Assembly (NCBI RefSeq): GCF_019933155.2
Contig: NZ_CP082944.1
Coordinates: forward strand, 4,032,001-4,096,000
Source: Metabacillus dongyingensis
GTDB lineage: Bacteria > Bacillota > Bacilli > Bacillales > Bacillaceae
Length of the DNA: 64,000 nt
Direction: 5' to 3'
Shown here: piece by piece, positions 29,339 to 37,909 of the stretch
Layout of the letters: each line of letters begins with the position of its first letter
Position numbering within the stretch: position 1 is the stretch's first letter
Notes under the pieces: generated by a model
What the model was told of the DNA's origin: nothing
The model's input: only the letters and a program-made list of their open reading frames with translations
Database searches by the model: none
Program-made: the position numbers and the translations under genes

Positions 29339-29376
29339 TAATAAGATTCTCCTGGCCGGGGAATCTTATTTTTGTT
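29339..29376 (+). terminator. Leader hairpin (possible transcription attenuator) before the methyltransferase
   Basis: AATAAGATTC-N11-GAATCTTATT followed by TTTGTTT lies between the promoter and the ribosome binding site, so it would end most transcripts prematurely. A 21-codon frame starting GTG 29334 runs through the hairpin and its stop overlaps the methyltransferase ATG (ATGA). This layout is like that of ribosome-mediated attenuators of antibiotic-resistance genes, but the leader frame lacks a clear ribosome binding site. Confidence 0.6.
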
Positions 29377-29395
29377 TATACGGGAGGATAATTGT

Positions 29396-30310
29396 ATGAA
29401 GCATAATGAGTCCAGTTTAACTTCCATAATAGCAGCTTTTGGTCGAGCCTATCACAGTAAATATGACACACTAAAAATTTTCGATGATTTTATTTTAAAA
29501 GATCTCATATCCCAAAAAGAGTTTTCAGACATTAGTGAGAATATGATTCAAGGAATACAGTTTTTCAACAAAGATATTGCTCTAAGGTTTCAAAATGATC
29601 CAGATGAAATTTTAAAATGGATTACCCAAGTCCAGCTTTCTCCAACGCCTCTAGCACGAGCTGCGTATTGCGAAAAAGTATTACTTAATGAAGTAATGTT
29701 AGGATTAAAACAATATGTCATACTTGGAGCTGGGTTAGATACTTTTTGTTTCCGACATCCAGAATTGAAAAACAGCTTAGAAATATTTGAAGTTGATTAT
29801 CCAGCTACACAGGATTTCAAAAAGAAAAAGTTGGATAATGCCAATTTTAAAATCCCGAGTAATCTTCATTTCGTTTCTATGGACTTTACCGATAAGTTTT
29901 CTTATCAAAATCTAATAGATGAAGGATTCAATAACAAAAAAACTTTCTTTAGCTTATTGGGCGTTTCTTATTATTTAACTAAAGAAGAAAATTCAAGCTT
30001 GATAAATAATTTATTTGCTAAAGTCCCATCAGGAAGTTCTATAGTTTTTGATTATGCAGACGAAAAACTCTTTAAAGAAAAAGGTATGTCTAATAGAGTT
30101 GAAAATATGGTGAAAATGGCTTCAGTAAGTGGAGAACCAATGAAATCGTGTTTCACTTATTTTGAAATCGAGAATATGTTAGAGAAATCAGGTTTACTAA
30201 TTTATGAACATTTATCGCCAGCTGCGATAAATGACCTTTTCTTTAGTAATCGGACAGATTATTTGTCTGCATTCGAAACGATTCATTATATCCATGCTAT
30301 AAAAAAATAA
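29396..30310 (+). CDS. SAM-dependent methyltransferase, leucine carboxyl methyltransferase-like
   Basis: This 304-residue methyltransferase is of the PPM1/LCM superfamily (TIGR00027-like group). The SAM-binding strand is VILGAGLDTFCFR near residues 107-119, followed by FEVDYPATQDFKKKKL near 130, a pattern usual in this family. Such enzymes methylate carboxyl or hydroxyl groups of small molecules, and bacterial ones are often linked to secondary metabolism. The target is unknown. I chose ATG 29396 with GGGAGG upstream. The gene stands alone behind a strong promoter and an attenuator-like leader. Confidence 0.82.
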   Translation: MKHNESSLTSIIAAFGRAYHSKYDTLKIFDDFILKDLISQKEFSDISENMIQGIQFFNKDIALRFQNDPDEILKWITQVQLSPTPLARAAYCEKVLLNEVMLGLKQYVILGAGLDTFCFRHPELKNSLEIFEVDYPATQDFKKKKLDNANFKIPSNLHFVSMDFTDKFSYQNLIDEGFNNKKTFFSLLGVSYYLTKEENSSLINNLFAKVPSGSSIVFDYADEKLFKEKGMSNRVENMVKMASVSGEPMKSCFTYFEIENMLEKSGLLIYEHLSPAAINDLFFSNRTDYLSAFETIHYIHAIKK

Positions 30311-30328
30311 TATTTCAGTGAAACAGAC

Positions 30329-30367
30329 TTGCCTCTCAATCTATCCTTAAGGATTGGGAGGTTGTAT
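30329..30367 (+). terminator. Terminator after the methyltransferase
   Basis: CCTCTCAATC pairs with GATTGGGAGG (one G-U) around a loop; the T-run is weak (TTGTATATT). Confidence 0.6.
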
Positions 30368-30563
30368 ATTATTTAAGCTTATTCGCAGTCTAATATGTCT
30401 AAAATCATATGCTTTTTTATTGAAATAAACTGCTTATGTTACTTTAAGTTCAAAACTTTACAATCATGGAAGCTGAATGAAATATAGGAAAAATCATAAT
30501 AGAACTATCCCTTTGAGGAACAATAAATAAAGAGAAATAAAAAGGATACAAACGAGGAGTTTT

Positions 30564-31298
30564 ATGAAAAAGGCCGCAATTTTTTTCCTATGTTTTCTTA
30601 TCTTAATTCTTCCATCCCAAGTATTTGCTCAACGAAAAGTACCTATTTTAATTTATCATTCGATTGACGAGTTTAATGGGCACGGTTCTAAAGAGTTATA
30701 TGTAACCCCGAAGAATTTCGAGAAACAAATGATTTATTTACGAGACCATGGCTACACCTTATTAACTTTTGATCGTTGGCAAGACATTTATAAAGTAAAC
30801 AAACCCATATTCATTACCTTTGATGACGGATACAAAAACAATCTGAATGCATTTGCAATCTTTCAAGAACTGAAAAACGAACGTTTTAAACCAGCTGGTA
30901 CCATTTTTGTTATTTCTGACTTTATCGGTCGCTCCAACCGATTATCGAAATCGGATATAAAAATAATGGCTGATTCGGGTATAATCTCATTCCAGTCTCA
31001 TACTGCTACACATCCTGATTTGACGAAAATAAAAAATTATGAATATGAACTTAAAGGGTCCAAAGATAAAATTCAAAAAATTACGGGCAAACCAGTTCAT
31101 GCTCTTGCGTATCCATACGGTAACTTCAATAACAAAGTCACAGCAGAAACGAAAAAATACTATTTGATTGGACTAACGACAACTCCTGAACCATTTTCTG
31201 AGAAGGGCATTAAAGACGAACTCTATCTTTTACCACGAATCTATATCAAGTATTCAACTACTCTTGATGACTTTGCAAAAATAGTTGACGGAGAATGA
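30564..31298 (+). CDS. Secreted polysaccharide deacetylase family protein
   Basis: This 244-residue protein has an N-terminal signal peptide (residues 1-22, ending FAQ) and a NodB-homology domain. YHSIDEF near 33, TFDDGYKNN near 90 (catalytic Asp pair) and SHTATHPDL near 145 (metal-binding HxxxH) are present, with YPYGNFNN near 176. It probably removes acetyl groups from a cell-wall or extracellular amino-sugar polymer, like the PgaB/IcaB group. ATG 30564 follows CGAGGAG. It is monocistronic. Confidence 0.85.
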   Translation: MKKAAIFFLCFLILILPSQVFAQRKVPILIYHSIDEFNGHGSKELYVTPKNFEKQMIYLRDHGYTLLTFDRWQDIYKVNKPIFITFDDGYKNNLNAFAIFQELKNERFKPAGTIFVISDFIGRSNRLSKSDIKIMADSGIISFQSHTATHPDLTKIKNYEYELKGSKDKIQKITGKPVHALAYPYGNFNNKVTAETKKYYLIGLTTTPEPFSEKGIKDELYLLPRIYIKYSTTLDDFAKIVDGE

Positions 31299-31535
31299 AG
31301 AAGGGTTCCTTTTGGAACCAAAGGGAACAGTGCATAATATCGTAAAAAACTTGATCAGTGCTTCAGAGGGCAGAAAATCGTGATCAATGGGTAACATATA
31401 TCACATAATGAAGGCTGGTTATATTAGCGAGCGTATGGATTTATATTCACGGATTTTCAAGAACCCGAGGAAAAAGGGGCACAGGCATAATTACAGGAGA
31501 AATACATTGTCACATTGATAATGACTACGAAAATA
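31299..31535. other. Intergenic region with a dubious 43-codon frame
   Basis: A plus-strand frame 31387-31518 is rich in Arg, Lys and His and has no ribosome binding site; I do not regard it as a gene. Nothing else stands out. Confidence 0.3.
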
Positions 31536-31583
31536 CAAAAACAACTGCCTGTTTCTCAAAATAAGAGACAGGCAGTTGTTTTA
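31536..31583. terminator. Bidirectional terminator
   Basis: AACAACTGCCTGTtTCTC / AGAGaCAGGCAGTTGTT long stem with A-run and T-run on its sides. It serves the deacetylase gene and the minus-strand remnant that ends at 31599. Confidence 0.85.
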
Positions 31584-31598
31584 ATGATTGTTATTTTT

Positions 31599-31682
31599 TT
31601 ACTTAATCCCTAACGCACTCTTAATAGCAGCAATTGTTTTTCCTTTATATGTCTTTATTGGTTTAGGAGTAAGAGGCCCCAT
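31599..31682 (-). pseudogene. 27-codon C-terminal remnant
   Basis: A minus-strand frame MGPLTPKPIKTYKGKTIAAI and so on ends at 31599, just before a terminator. It looks like the tail of a larger secreted or phage-like protein, with a stop codon (TGA) a few codons upstream. No ribosome binding site is present. Family unknown. Confidence 0.3.
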
Positions 31683-31700
31683 CAAGGGACCTCTTGTTCA

Positions 31701-31998
31701 TTATTCCATTTGAACCAAGGAATCTGTTTCTTCTCCATCGATATAAGAACCGCTTACCTCATCTCCTTCCTTAAAGTCGCGGCAATAATCTCTTTCTTCT
31801 TCAACATTAATAACATCTTCATCCAATATATCTCCTTCTTGCAACCGGATATACAAGCAGCAACTAAAAGAAGGGTCACTGAGACCAATCGTTCACATCT
31901 GTTATTACTGCATTTGCAAATGGCCGCACTTCACCTTTTAGCTTGCCACAGCCTGACACTATCAAAGTTAGCAATATCAAGGTCAATAATGTTTTCAC
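31701..31998 (-). pseudogene. Small lipoprotein gene broken by a frameshift
   Basis: GTG 31998 opens a lipoprotein signal with lipobox IVSGCGK, and the frame runs into a TGA near codon 41. A one-base shift near 31885-31890 (in AACGATTGGTCTC) moves to a second frame. This continues to a TAA at 31701 with a coherent acidic sequence, RLQEGDILDEDVINVEEE. Joined, the two halves give a protein of about 98 residues. Either the gene recently mutated or the sequence has an error here. It follows the DUF4064-like gene after 1 bp and so was the third gene of a lipoprotein/membrane operon. Confidence 0.6.
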
Positions 31999-31999
31999 G

Positions 32000-32335
32000 T
32001 TATACGGACACAGAATTATTTTTATTCTTTTGGGATCCGTAACGAGTGGCCATGATACCGGCGATCAATAAGAATATGAAAGCAAGAGCAAAGAATAACC
32101 CGTTCATGATTAAACCAATTACAGATATAGCAATTAATAACCAGCCGGAGATTTTAGACCATTTCCATGCTGTAAATCCAAGAACAATTGCTAGAAAGGA
32201 TATGAAGAACACCCAGCCACCTGACTCGGCCATGTTTCCATCACCGAACACACCGCCAGCTACACCAACTAAAGCTCCACTAACTACACCACTAATACCG
32301 CCAAGGATTGCTAGAATAGGAATCCAAGTTTTCAT
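32000..32335 (-). CDS. DUF4064-like membrane protein
   Basis: This 111-residue protein has four hydrophobic segments (about residues 5-28, 40-58, 62-80 and 78-98) and a Gly-rich first loop GVAGGVFGDG, typical of the DUF4064 group. It is encoded with the DUF4352 lipoprotein: its ATG overlaps the upstream stop as TAATG. Function unknown. Such pairs are frequent in Firmicutes and may form a small envelope module. Confidence 0.72.
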   Translation of the reverse strand: MKTWIPILAILGGISGVVSGALVGVAGGVFGDGNMAESGGWVFFISFLAIVLGFTAWKWSKISGWLLIAISVIGLIMNGLFFALAFIFLLIAGIMATRYGSQKNKNNSVSV

Positions 32336-32880
32336 TATTTAATCTCTCCTGTCGGAACAATCCATTTCACTTCTGCATTTTCTTTAAAAGTGAATGAAGG
32401 TTCGTAATAAATTTCATATGTCTCCGTTTCTGGAACATCAAACTCTAGAGCACCTGCTGATTGCTTTCCTTGTTTCAGTTCTCCACCAAACATATTTGCG
32501 TCATTGTTGCCGAAGTACATTTCTAATTTATTTCCTTCTTTATCGTAAACTTGGAATTCGCTAGAATCCACGAACCCATTGTCAGATGAATTATTTTTTG
32601 CTGATACTTCAATTCGCAAAATTTTCCCTTTTTCTGCAGGCACACCATCGATAGGTTTTCCCCAAGATAATGACTTAATCGTAACTTCCATTCCATCGAT
32701 TGAAACAGTTTCACCAACCTTATATTCAGTTTTAGCTCCTGCTGCTTCTTTTTTGTTCGATTCATCTGTTTGTTTGTCGCCAGAGCTAGATACTTCCTTA
32801 ACCTCTGCATCGCCACAACCTGATAGTAAACCGCCGAGTAAAAATGCTGTTGATAAAACTCCGAATACTTTTTTGTTCAT
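32335..32880 (-). CDS. DUF4352-domain lipoprotein
   Basis: This 181-residue lipoprotein has signal and lipobox LLSGCGD (mature Cys near 22), then a charged linker (about 25-55). A beta-rich DUF4352 immunoglobulin-like (telokin-like) domain occupies about 55-178, with VGETVSIDGMEVTIKSL at its start and GALEFDVPETETYEI near 140. It is probably exposed on the membrane outer surface. The family has no settled function and is often linked to stress or envelope genes. It is first of a three-gene minus-strand unit. Confidence 0.78.
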   Translation of the reverse strand: MNKKVFGVLSTAFLLGGLLSGCGDAEVKEVSSSGDKQTDESNKKEAAGAKTEYKVGETVSIDGMEVTIKSLSWGKPIDGVPAEKGKILRIEVSAKNNSSDNGFVDSSEFQVYDKEGNKLEMYFGNNDANMFGGELKQGKQSAGALEFDVPETETYEIYYEPSFTFKENAEVKWIVPTGEIK

Positions 32881-33347
32881 TTCTCCTCTCCTCCATTAAT
32901 TTTTTGGTATTCATCCCGAGAATAATGTTAGAATAAAAATTTCATATTAAGTACATATTTTCCACTTTTCCTAAAAAATTAAAATTCAAACCTTTTTGAT
33001 AAAAAATGAACACTTTATCATAGTATCCATTAAAAAAAATTATGCGGCACTTCGAGCGAGATTTTTAATGATAGTATGACTATTCGCATAATTTATTAAT
33101 GTCCCAGAAACGAACAAATATCTTACAAAGAAAAAGCTGTTTAATTTTATAGTATTTGTTTCAAAACCCATTCATTTAAAATTTTTAACTTCGAGCGATT
33201 TAATTTAGATATTTTTCGTGTATTTTTAGTGGAAATTAGTCTAAAAGATTGTCTATAACAAAAGGTATAAAAGATGTTAATTTAGTTTATTTATTTAACT
33301 TAGTCAGATGTACACTCCTTAATTTCATCCTGTAGACCGCCTAATGT
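32881..33347. other. AT-rich intergenic region
   Basis: This region is about 80% A+T, with no supported open frame. It would carry the promoter of the DUF4352 operon, but several A/T-rich -10-like boxes are equally good and I cannot choose one. A short motif, cttcgagcga, occurs twice (near 33050 and 33189). Confidence 0.4.
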
Positions 33348-33393
33348 AAAAAGAAGATCCCAACCATTAACTGGTTGAGGATCTTCTTTTTTA
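33348..33393. terminator. Terminator downstream of 33397-33690
   Basis: AAAGAAGATCC(C)AACCA / TGGTTGAGGATCTTCTTTTTT hairpin, directly after the minus-strand stop codon. Confidence 0.85.
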
Positions 33394-33396
33394 TGA

Positions 33397-33690
33397 TTAA
33401 AAAACCCTTAGTTGCTGCTTTGTCTTTTCAAACTTAAGTCTTGCTTGATAATAAACTTCTATAAGGTTACTTATTTTTAATTTGATTTCTTCTACATTCC
33501 CATCACAATTTGAAATTACCTGTTCAATATTGCAGTGAAGGAATTCACTTAGAAGGTTGTTTATTCTTTCGCTGTAAACATTTTTAAAGTATTTTTCAGA
33601 ACCAAATTCGACTTGTTCCTGCTCTTTTTCAAAAGTGAATAAATGAGGCAGCTCAATTTCTTCAATTGAAACGCTTTTTTCTGTATCCAT
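33397..33690 (-). CDS. Conserved-looking hypothetical protein, helical
   Basis: This 97-residue acidic, mostly helical protein (INNLLSEFLHCNIEQVISN near residue 43; C-terminal LIEVYYQARLKFEKTKQQL coiled-coil-like helix) has no signal peptide or membrane segment. I do not recognise the family. ATG 33690 follows an excellent AAGGGGGAG site at five bases, and a strong terminator lies directly after the stop, so it is probably a real single-gene unit. Function unknown. Confidence 0.65.
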   Translation of the reverse strand: MDTEKSVSIEEIELPHLFTFEKEQEQVEFGSEKYFKNVYSERINNLLSEFLHCNIEQVISNCDGNVEEIKLKISNLIEVYYQARLKFEKTKQQLRVF

Positions 33691-33785
33691 GCAATCTCCC
33701 CCTTCGTAAACAGTACCATTAAGAATATGAAGGGGAAGATATCTTTATAACCTAAGATTTGACTATAGAATTGGAAACTGAAAGA

Positions 33786-33929
33786 TCATAATTCATCTTG
33801 ATTCTTCACCACAATTTCATTTGGATCAATACCGTTTTTCTTTTTTTTATTTTCAGCCCAATTTTTCACAAAAAATATTATGATAAAAATCCCAGCTAGG
33901 AACAGGATTATCCCCAATAAAAGCGGCAC
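33786..33929 (-). CDS. Possible 47-residue single-span membrane peptide
   Basis: GTG 33929 opens a frame with a strongly hydrophobic segment (PLLLGIILFLAGIFIIIFFV) followed by a Lys-rich and then polar tail. It looks like a small membrane protein, but an in-frame TGA lies directly before the GTG and there is no ribosome binding site. A second, overlapping frame (33853-34086) also reads coherently, so the region may be a scrambled remnant. Confidence 0.3.
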   Translation of the reverse strand: MPLLLGIILFLAGIFIIIFFVKNWAENKKKKNGIDPNEIVVKNQDEL

Positions 33930-34124
33930 TCATATTATGTCCATTGATGCCACACCAATCTTTAATTTGTCTATTATCATTGGCTGTTTTACAATTTTCA
34001 TACAAATGAATGTGAAGTTTTACGAATTCAGATTGTATATGTGACTGCACAGTTTCATCCTGATATGCACTAAAAAAAGCCAACAAGTATATGTCGGCTT
34101 CATCCTATTGGGTGATATGAATGT

Positions 34125-34577
34125 TTAGGACCTTTCCTTCACACGTATTTCCAACTGTTCAAGTACAATCGGCCAAGCTTCTTTGTGTTGAGTCCTTGAC
34201 TCATCATCTGGAAACCCTGTGTGTGTAAGACGCAGTTTGGTTCCGACTCCATTTGGTTCAAACTCTACTTTGACAACTGTTTCAGCACCATTTGTTCCCC
34301 CAGCCCCAGTAACCCATGTAAGTTCTACAAGCTGGTCTTCCTCAATCCTTAAAAACCTTCCATAATGGGGGTGACGTTTTCCCTCAAATGAAGTCTCAAA
34401 GTAGAAAACCGTGTTGATTTCTCCTTACATGATAACGCTGCCCGGTGCAGCGAACCAGATGCCAAACTGTTTCGTCCATGCTTTGAACAGAACCTCGGGT
34501 GATGAATCCATTACTCGTTCTACCGACAAAGAAAATGGTCTTAATGATAGATCAGGAATAGAAATTGACAATTTCAT
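34125..34577 (-). pseudogene. SRPBCC/AHSA1-family protein gene with an in-frame stop
   Basis: ATG 34577 (with GAGAGG upstream) opens a 150-codon frame whose only defect is TAA at codon 51 (34425-34427). Before it is DSSPEVLFKAWTKQF, the usual start of an Activator-of-Hsp90-ATPase-like SRPBCC domain. After it are [19 protein letters not shown] and [17 protein letters not shown], the rest of that domain. A single base change (probably AAG or AAA to TAA) accounts for the break. Members bind hydrophobic ligands; the original role is unknown. The frame is otherwise intact, which points to recent loss. Confidence 0.82.
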
Positions 34578-34607
34578 TTTCATCCTCTCGCATTACGTTT
34601 ATATCTA

Positions 34608-36359
34608 TTATGAGCTTGTAATTTTCAGGCATGTCAAATCAGACTTTATATATTCATTAATCTTCCAGCATGCCTCTCTGACTTCATTCACAAAACGATT
34701 TCTTTGCCTGACATAATAAGTTTTTGCAAACAAAAAATCTTCTGATGATATATTAGCCGAGTAGATATTTTTCACTTTTGCTAAACCTGGATATGGGTGA
34801 AATGGAAAGGTACTATCAAATTCATACTTGCTGGAATAAGAAAACATTAGTCTATTTAATGTTCCAGCCACTGCTTTTAACATGTTGTTATACGCATCAG
34901 CATGTACAATTTCAGTTTCTGAGAGTGTTTTTACTTGTTCTGTCAGTACATTGAGGGATTCATAAATCGGTGTGAAATCAAATTGCTCATCTGAATTTCC
35001 ATCAATTTCTTCGATGATTTTTCTGCCATTATAGATAAATGCTGTTAGATTAATCGGCAGAGTTTCCAAATTGACTAGTTCATGGACAAGCGAAGCATGC
35101 ATCTTCGTATCTCTCATTAATAGCTCTAAATCTATTTTGTCATACAAATCTTCCTCTGTATGCCACCACCAATTACCGCCAGGAGTATTATAGACTTTAT
35201 CCGTTTCAATCGGTTCATACTTAAACTGAATATGAATCGGGACATTCGTCCCCCAAAAGGATTGGTCTGCCCCGCGAGGGAGGTATGCGGAATGATTTGG
35301 CTTTTTACCTGTAAAATAAGCGATAATGCTTTCTGGTAACCTTTCATCCTCGATGGAGCTTGACCTTGGAATGACATTGATTCCCCCCATGGTTCCAGGG
35401 AAATCCACATTGATGTGTGCCATACATTTTTCATTGATTTCATGCCAAAAATGATCACAATACCATGTAGAGCCTGCATATCTTCCATTTGAATGTCCAG
35501 GCCACCATGCCAATTTGATCCCTCGAGTCAAACCTCCTTTTTTATTCGAGAATATCCGTGCCAATTCAAGCAATAAGGCATTCCCGCCAGCATTATCGGT
35601 TGCGCCTTTATGCCATGAATCGTAATGACCTGAGACTAAAATGTATTGATCAGCCTTACCTGGTATCGATGCAATCGGTAAACTTACTCGTTTGATTCCA
35701 GTCTGTACGGCCGTTTTCACGACAACTTTGATTTCCTCTTTTTGCATCCGTTCCAATAATTTCATACCATCTTGAAAAGTAATCCCAACGACAGGTATTT
35801 TTGTTAACTGATCCACATTTTCAATTGTAGGCGTTCCCCATACTGCTCCAACCGTTTCTTCATGGATGACCTTTTCAGGTGATGGCCAAATATGAATTAA
35901 CCCCCTCGCACCAGCACTTTCAATTTTCTTGACATAATCCTCATAAAAATTCCAGCTGACAACAATCTTCCCTTGTAAATGTGTATAACGATCAATTGGA
36001 TCCGCACCGTTATGACGTTCTTCACTATAGAAGTCATAAACGGCATTTCCTTCGATGCCTTCTGGACAATGAAGACTAAATGATCGTGATTTTGCCTTTA
36101 CACTAAAAATATCCGAAGAAATCACATTGACTTCTCCATGTAATGGATCACTGAAATATCCATCAAATTCATATCGATCATAATGCACGCCAAACTTGTT
36201 CAGCTGTTCTAAAATATAATCAGCTGCTGCTTCTGCCTCTTTTTCACCACTTAATCTTTCCCATTGGGTCAACGCTTTTACATGCTGATCCAATTGTTCT
36301 TTCTCTATCAATTGGATCAGTTCAGCATATTCTGAGGGATTGAATTTATAATTAACCAA
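34608..36359 (-). CDS. M28-family aminopeptidase
   Basis: This 583-residue zinc metallopeptidase has the M28 core motif GHYDSWHKGATDNAGG, with H245, D247 and D255 as likely zinc and catalytic-support residues. A protease-associated (PA) insert occupies about 100-215. A C-terminal helical region of about 150 residues resembles transferrin-receptor-like M28B members. No signal peptide is visible, so action is cytoplasmic or by leaderless export. It starts at TTG 36359 behind AAAGGGTGA. It is the last intact gene of the M20-carrier-M28 cluster, consistent with peptide or N-acyl amino acid use. Confidence 0.82.
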   Translation of the reverse strand: MVNYKFNPSEYAELIQLIEKEQLDQHVKALTQWERLSGEKEAEAAADYILEQLNKFGVHYDRYEFDGYFSDPLHGEVNVISSDIFSVKAKSRSFSLHCPEGIEGNAVYDFYSEERHNGADPIDRYTHLQGKIVVSWNFYEDYVKKIESAGARGLIHIWPSPEKVIHEETVGAVWGTPTIENVDQLTKIPVVGITFQDGMKLLERMQKEEIKVVVKTAVQTGIKRVSLPIASIPGKADQYILVSGHYDSWHKGATDNAGGNALLLELARIFSNKKGGLTRGIKLAWWPGHSNGRYAGSTWYCDHFWHEINEKCMAHINVDFPGTMGGINVIPRSSSIEDERLPESIIAYFTGKKPNHSAYLPRGADQSFWGTNVPIHIQFKYEPIETDKVYNTPGGNWWWHTEEDLYDKIDLELLMRDTKMHASLVHELVNLETLPINLTAFIYNGRKIIEEIDGNSDEQFDFTPIYESLNVLTEQVKTLSETEIVHADAYNNMLKAVAGTLNRLMFSYSSKYEFDSTFPFHPYPGLAKVKNIYSANISSEDFLFAKTYYVRQRNRFVNEVREACWKINEYIKSDLTCLKITSS

Positions 36360-36412
36360 ATTTCTTCACCCTTTGCTTTCGTACAGAATTCATATTAGAC
36401 ATGTACCAATTT

Positions 36413-37849
36413 TTAATATTGAATAAAATCTGCAAACAAAACAAATCCAGCCCCAATGACCATCCAAATCAGCAGCAGCGGCCAGAAAAACTTGACCCAC
36501 TCCTGATATTTAATTTTTGAAACAGCCAAACTTCCCATTAGCATAGCAGAAGTAGGAAGGATACAATTTGATAGGCCGTCTCCTAATTGAAAAATCAAAA
36601 CCGTCGTTTGTCTTGTTACATTAATTAAATCAGCGAGCGGTACTAAAATTGGCATGGTTGTTGCAGCTTGTCCGGTTCCAGAAGTAATAAAAATGTTCAT
36701 GATGTTTTGCACAATATAGATCCCTAAAACTTGGATCTGAGTTGGTAAATGAGCAATAGAGGTAAACAAACCATTAACTACAGAATCAATAATAGCTCCC
36801 TGCTCTAAGACGACAACAACCCCTTTGGCAATTCCGACGATAAAGGCGCCAAAGGTAATTTCCTTTGCTCCAATAACAAACTCACTGGCAATTTTACTGG
36901 GTCCATACTTTGCTAAAAATCCGACAATAATTCCTAATGATAAGAAAAACGCTGCAAGCTCCTCCATCCACCAGCCTTTGCTGGAGACACCCCAAATTAA
37001 GACACCGAAACCTGCAGCCACAGCAATGATTGTTAAATAATGAGCTGTTTTTATTTGTGGTAAAGAGGCTATTAAATCTGTTCTTCCCATCCCTTCTTCT
37101 TTTTCAAGTTCATAAGAAAAGCTGAGGGAAGGATCTTTTTTCACCTTTTTGGCATAGCGAATAATATAAGCACTTGTAACAGCTAATAAAATGACTAATA
37201 ATATAACCCGCAGCCACATTCCAGAAAACAATGGAATCTCAGCAATCGATTGGGCAATCCCTACATTAAATGGATTTAAGAGCCCTGCTGTAAAGCCGCT
37301 TGCGGCACCTAACATAACCATCGCAGTTCCTGTTACCGCATCATATCCCAACGATCTTGCTATCGCAATTCCGATTGGCACAAACGCCATTACCTCTGCA
37401 GACATTCCCATTGTAAAACCGCCGACAGAAAATAAAGCCAGGAAAATAGGGATGACAACGAGCCCGCGATTCATAAAGGCTTTTCCGACCCTTGCTGTTA
37501 CTGCTTCAATCGTTCCTGTAGAATTAATAATTTGGAACACTCCGCCAATAATAAATATGAAAAAGACTGTATCGCTGGCACTGGTCAGTCCTTGGACAAT
37601 GGCTAATGGTACGTCGATGATACTTACAGGATCTTGTTCAACGGAATGAAACGTATTTTCAACAACAACGGTGTTGCCCGTTTCTTTATCCTCAACTCGA
37701 TCAAATTCACCTGCCGGCAATATATACGTTAATAGCGCACAAATTAAAATAATAAAAACAATAATGACAAGTGTATGCGGCATTTTAATAAAGCTTGAAA
37801 ATTTTGATGGAGGTTTTGATTTAGGTTCGATTGTTGTCTTTGTATTCAA
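36413..37849 (-). CDS. YfcC-family (DcuC-type) anion/peptide carrier
   Basis: This 478-residue integral membrane protein has about 12 hydrophobic segments. It belongs to the YfcC/C4-dicarboxylate anaerobic carrier-like group, with conserved TYILPAGEFDRVED near residue 43 and GMSAEVMAFVPIGIAIARSLGYD near 149. ITSGTGQAATTMPILVPLAD near 391 is a signature of the family. Members are often encoded beside M20 peptidases and are thought to move peptides or acyl-amino acids. I chose TTG 37849, eight bases after AAAGGTGG, because the in-frame GTG at 37861 lies in that site. Confidence 0.82.
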   Translation of the reverse strand: MNTKTTIEPKSKPPSKFSSFIKMPHTLVIIVFIILICALLTYILPAGEFDRVEDKETGNTVVVENTFHSVEQDPVSIIDVPLAIVQGLTSASDTVFFIFIIGGVFQIINSTGTIEAVTARVGKAFMNRGLVVIPIFLALFSVGGFTMGMSAEVMAFVPIGIAIARSLGYDAVTGTAMVMLGAASGFTAGLLNPFNVGIAQSIAEIPLFSGMWLRVILLVILLAVTSAYIIRYAKKVKKDPSLSFSYELEKEEGMGRTDLIASLPQIKTAHYLTIIAVAAGFGVLIWGVSSKGWWMEELAAFFLSLGIIVGFLAKYGPSKIASEFVIGAKEITFGAFIVGIAKGVVVVLEQGAIIDSVVNGLFTSIAHLPTQIQVLGIYIVQNIMNIFITSGTGQAATTMPILVPLADLINVTRQTTVLIFQLGDGLSNCILPTSAMLMGSLAVSKIKYQEWVKFFWPLLLIWMVIGAGFVLFADFIQY

Positions 37850-37909
37850 TATTAAAACCACCTTTCATAGAGTTTTTTTGGTTTTTACTATTAGGATTTC
37901 AACTAGTTC

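Noticed and set aside
31387..31518. 43-codon plus-strand frame
   Set aside because: No ribosome binding site, composition skewed to Arg/His/Lys, no recognisable motif.
33853..34086. 77-codon minus-strand frame overlapping the small membrane peptide
   Set aside because: It reads fairly naturally in its first half but begins at a TTG without a ribosome binding site and overlaps another frame. I kept it only as possible debris.
37191..37649. 152-codon plus-strand frame
   Set aside because: Antisense to the YfcC-type carrier; Thr/Pro/Ala-rich shadow of membrane codons.
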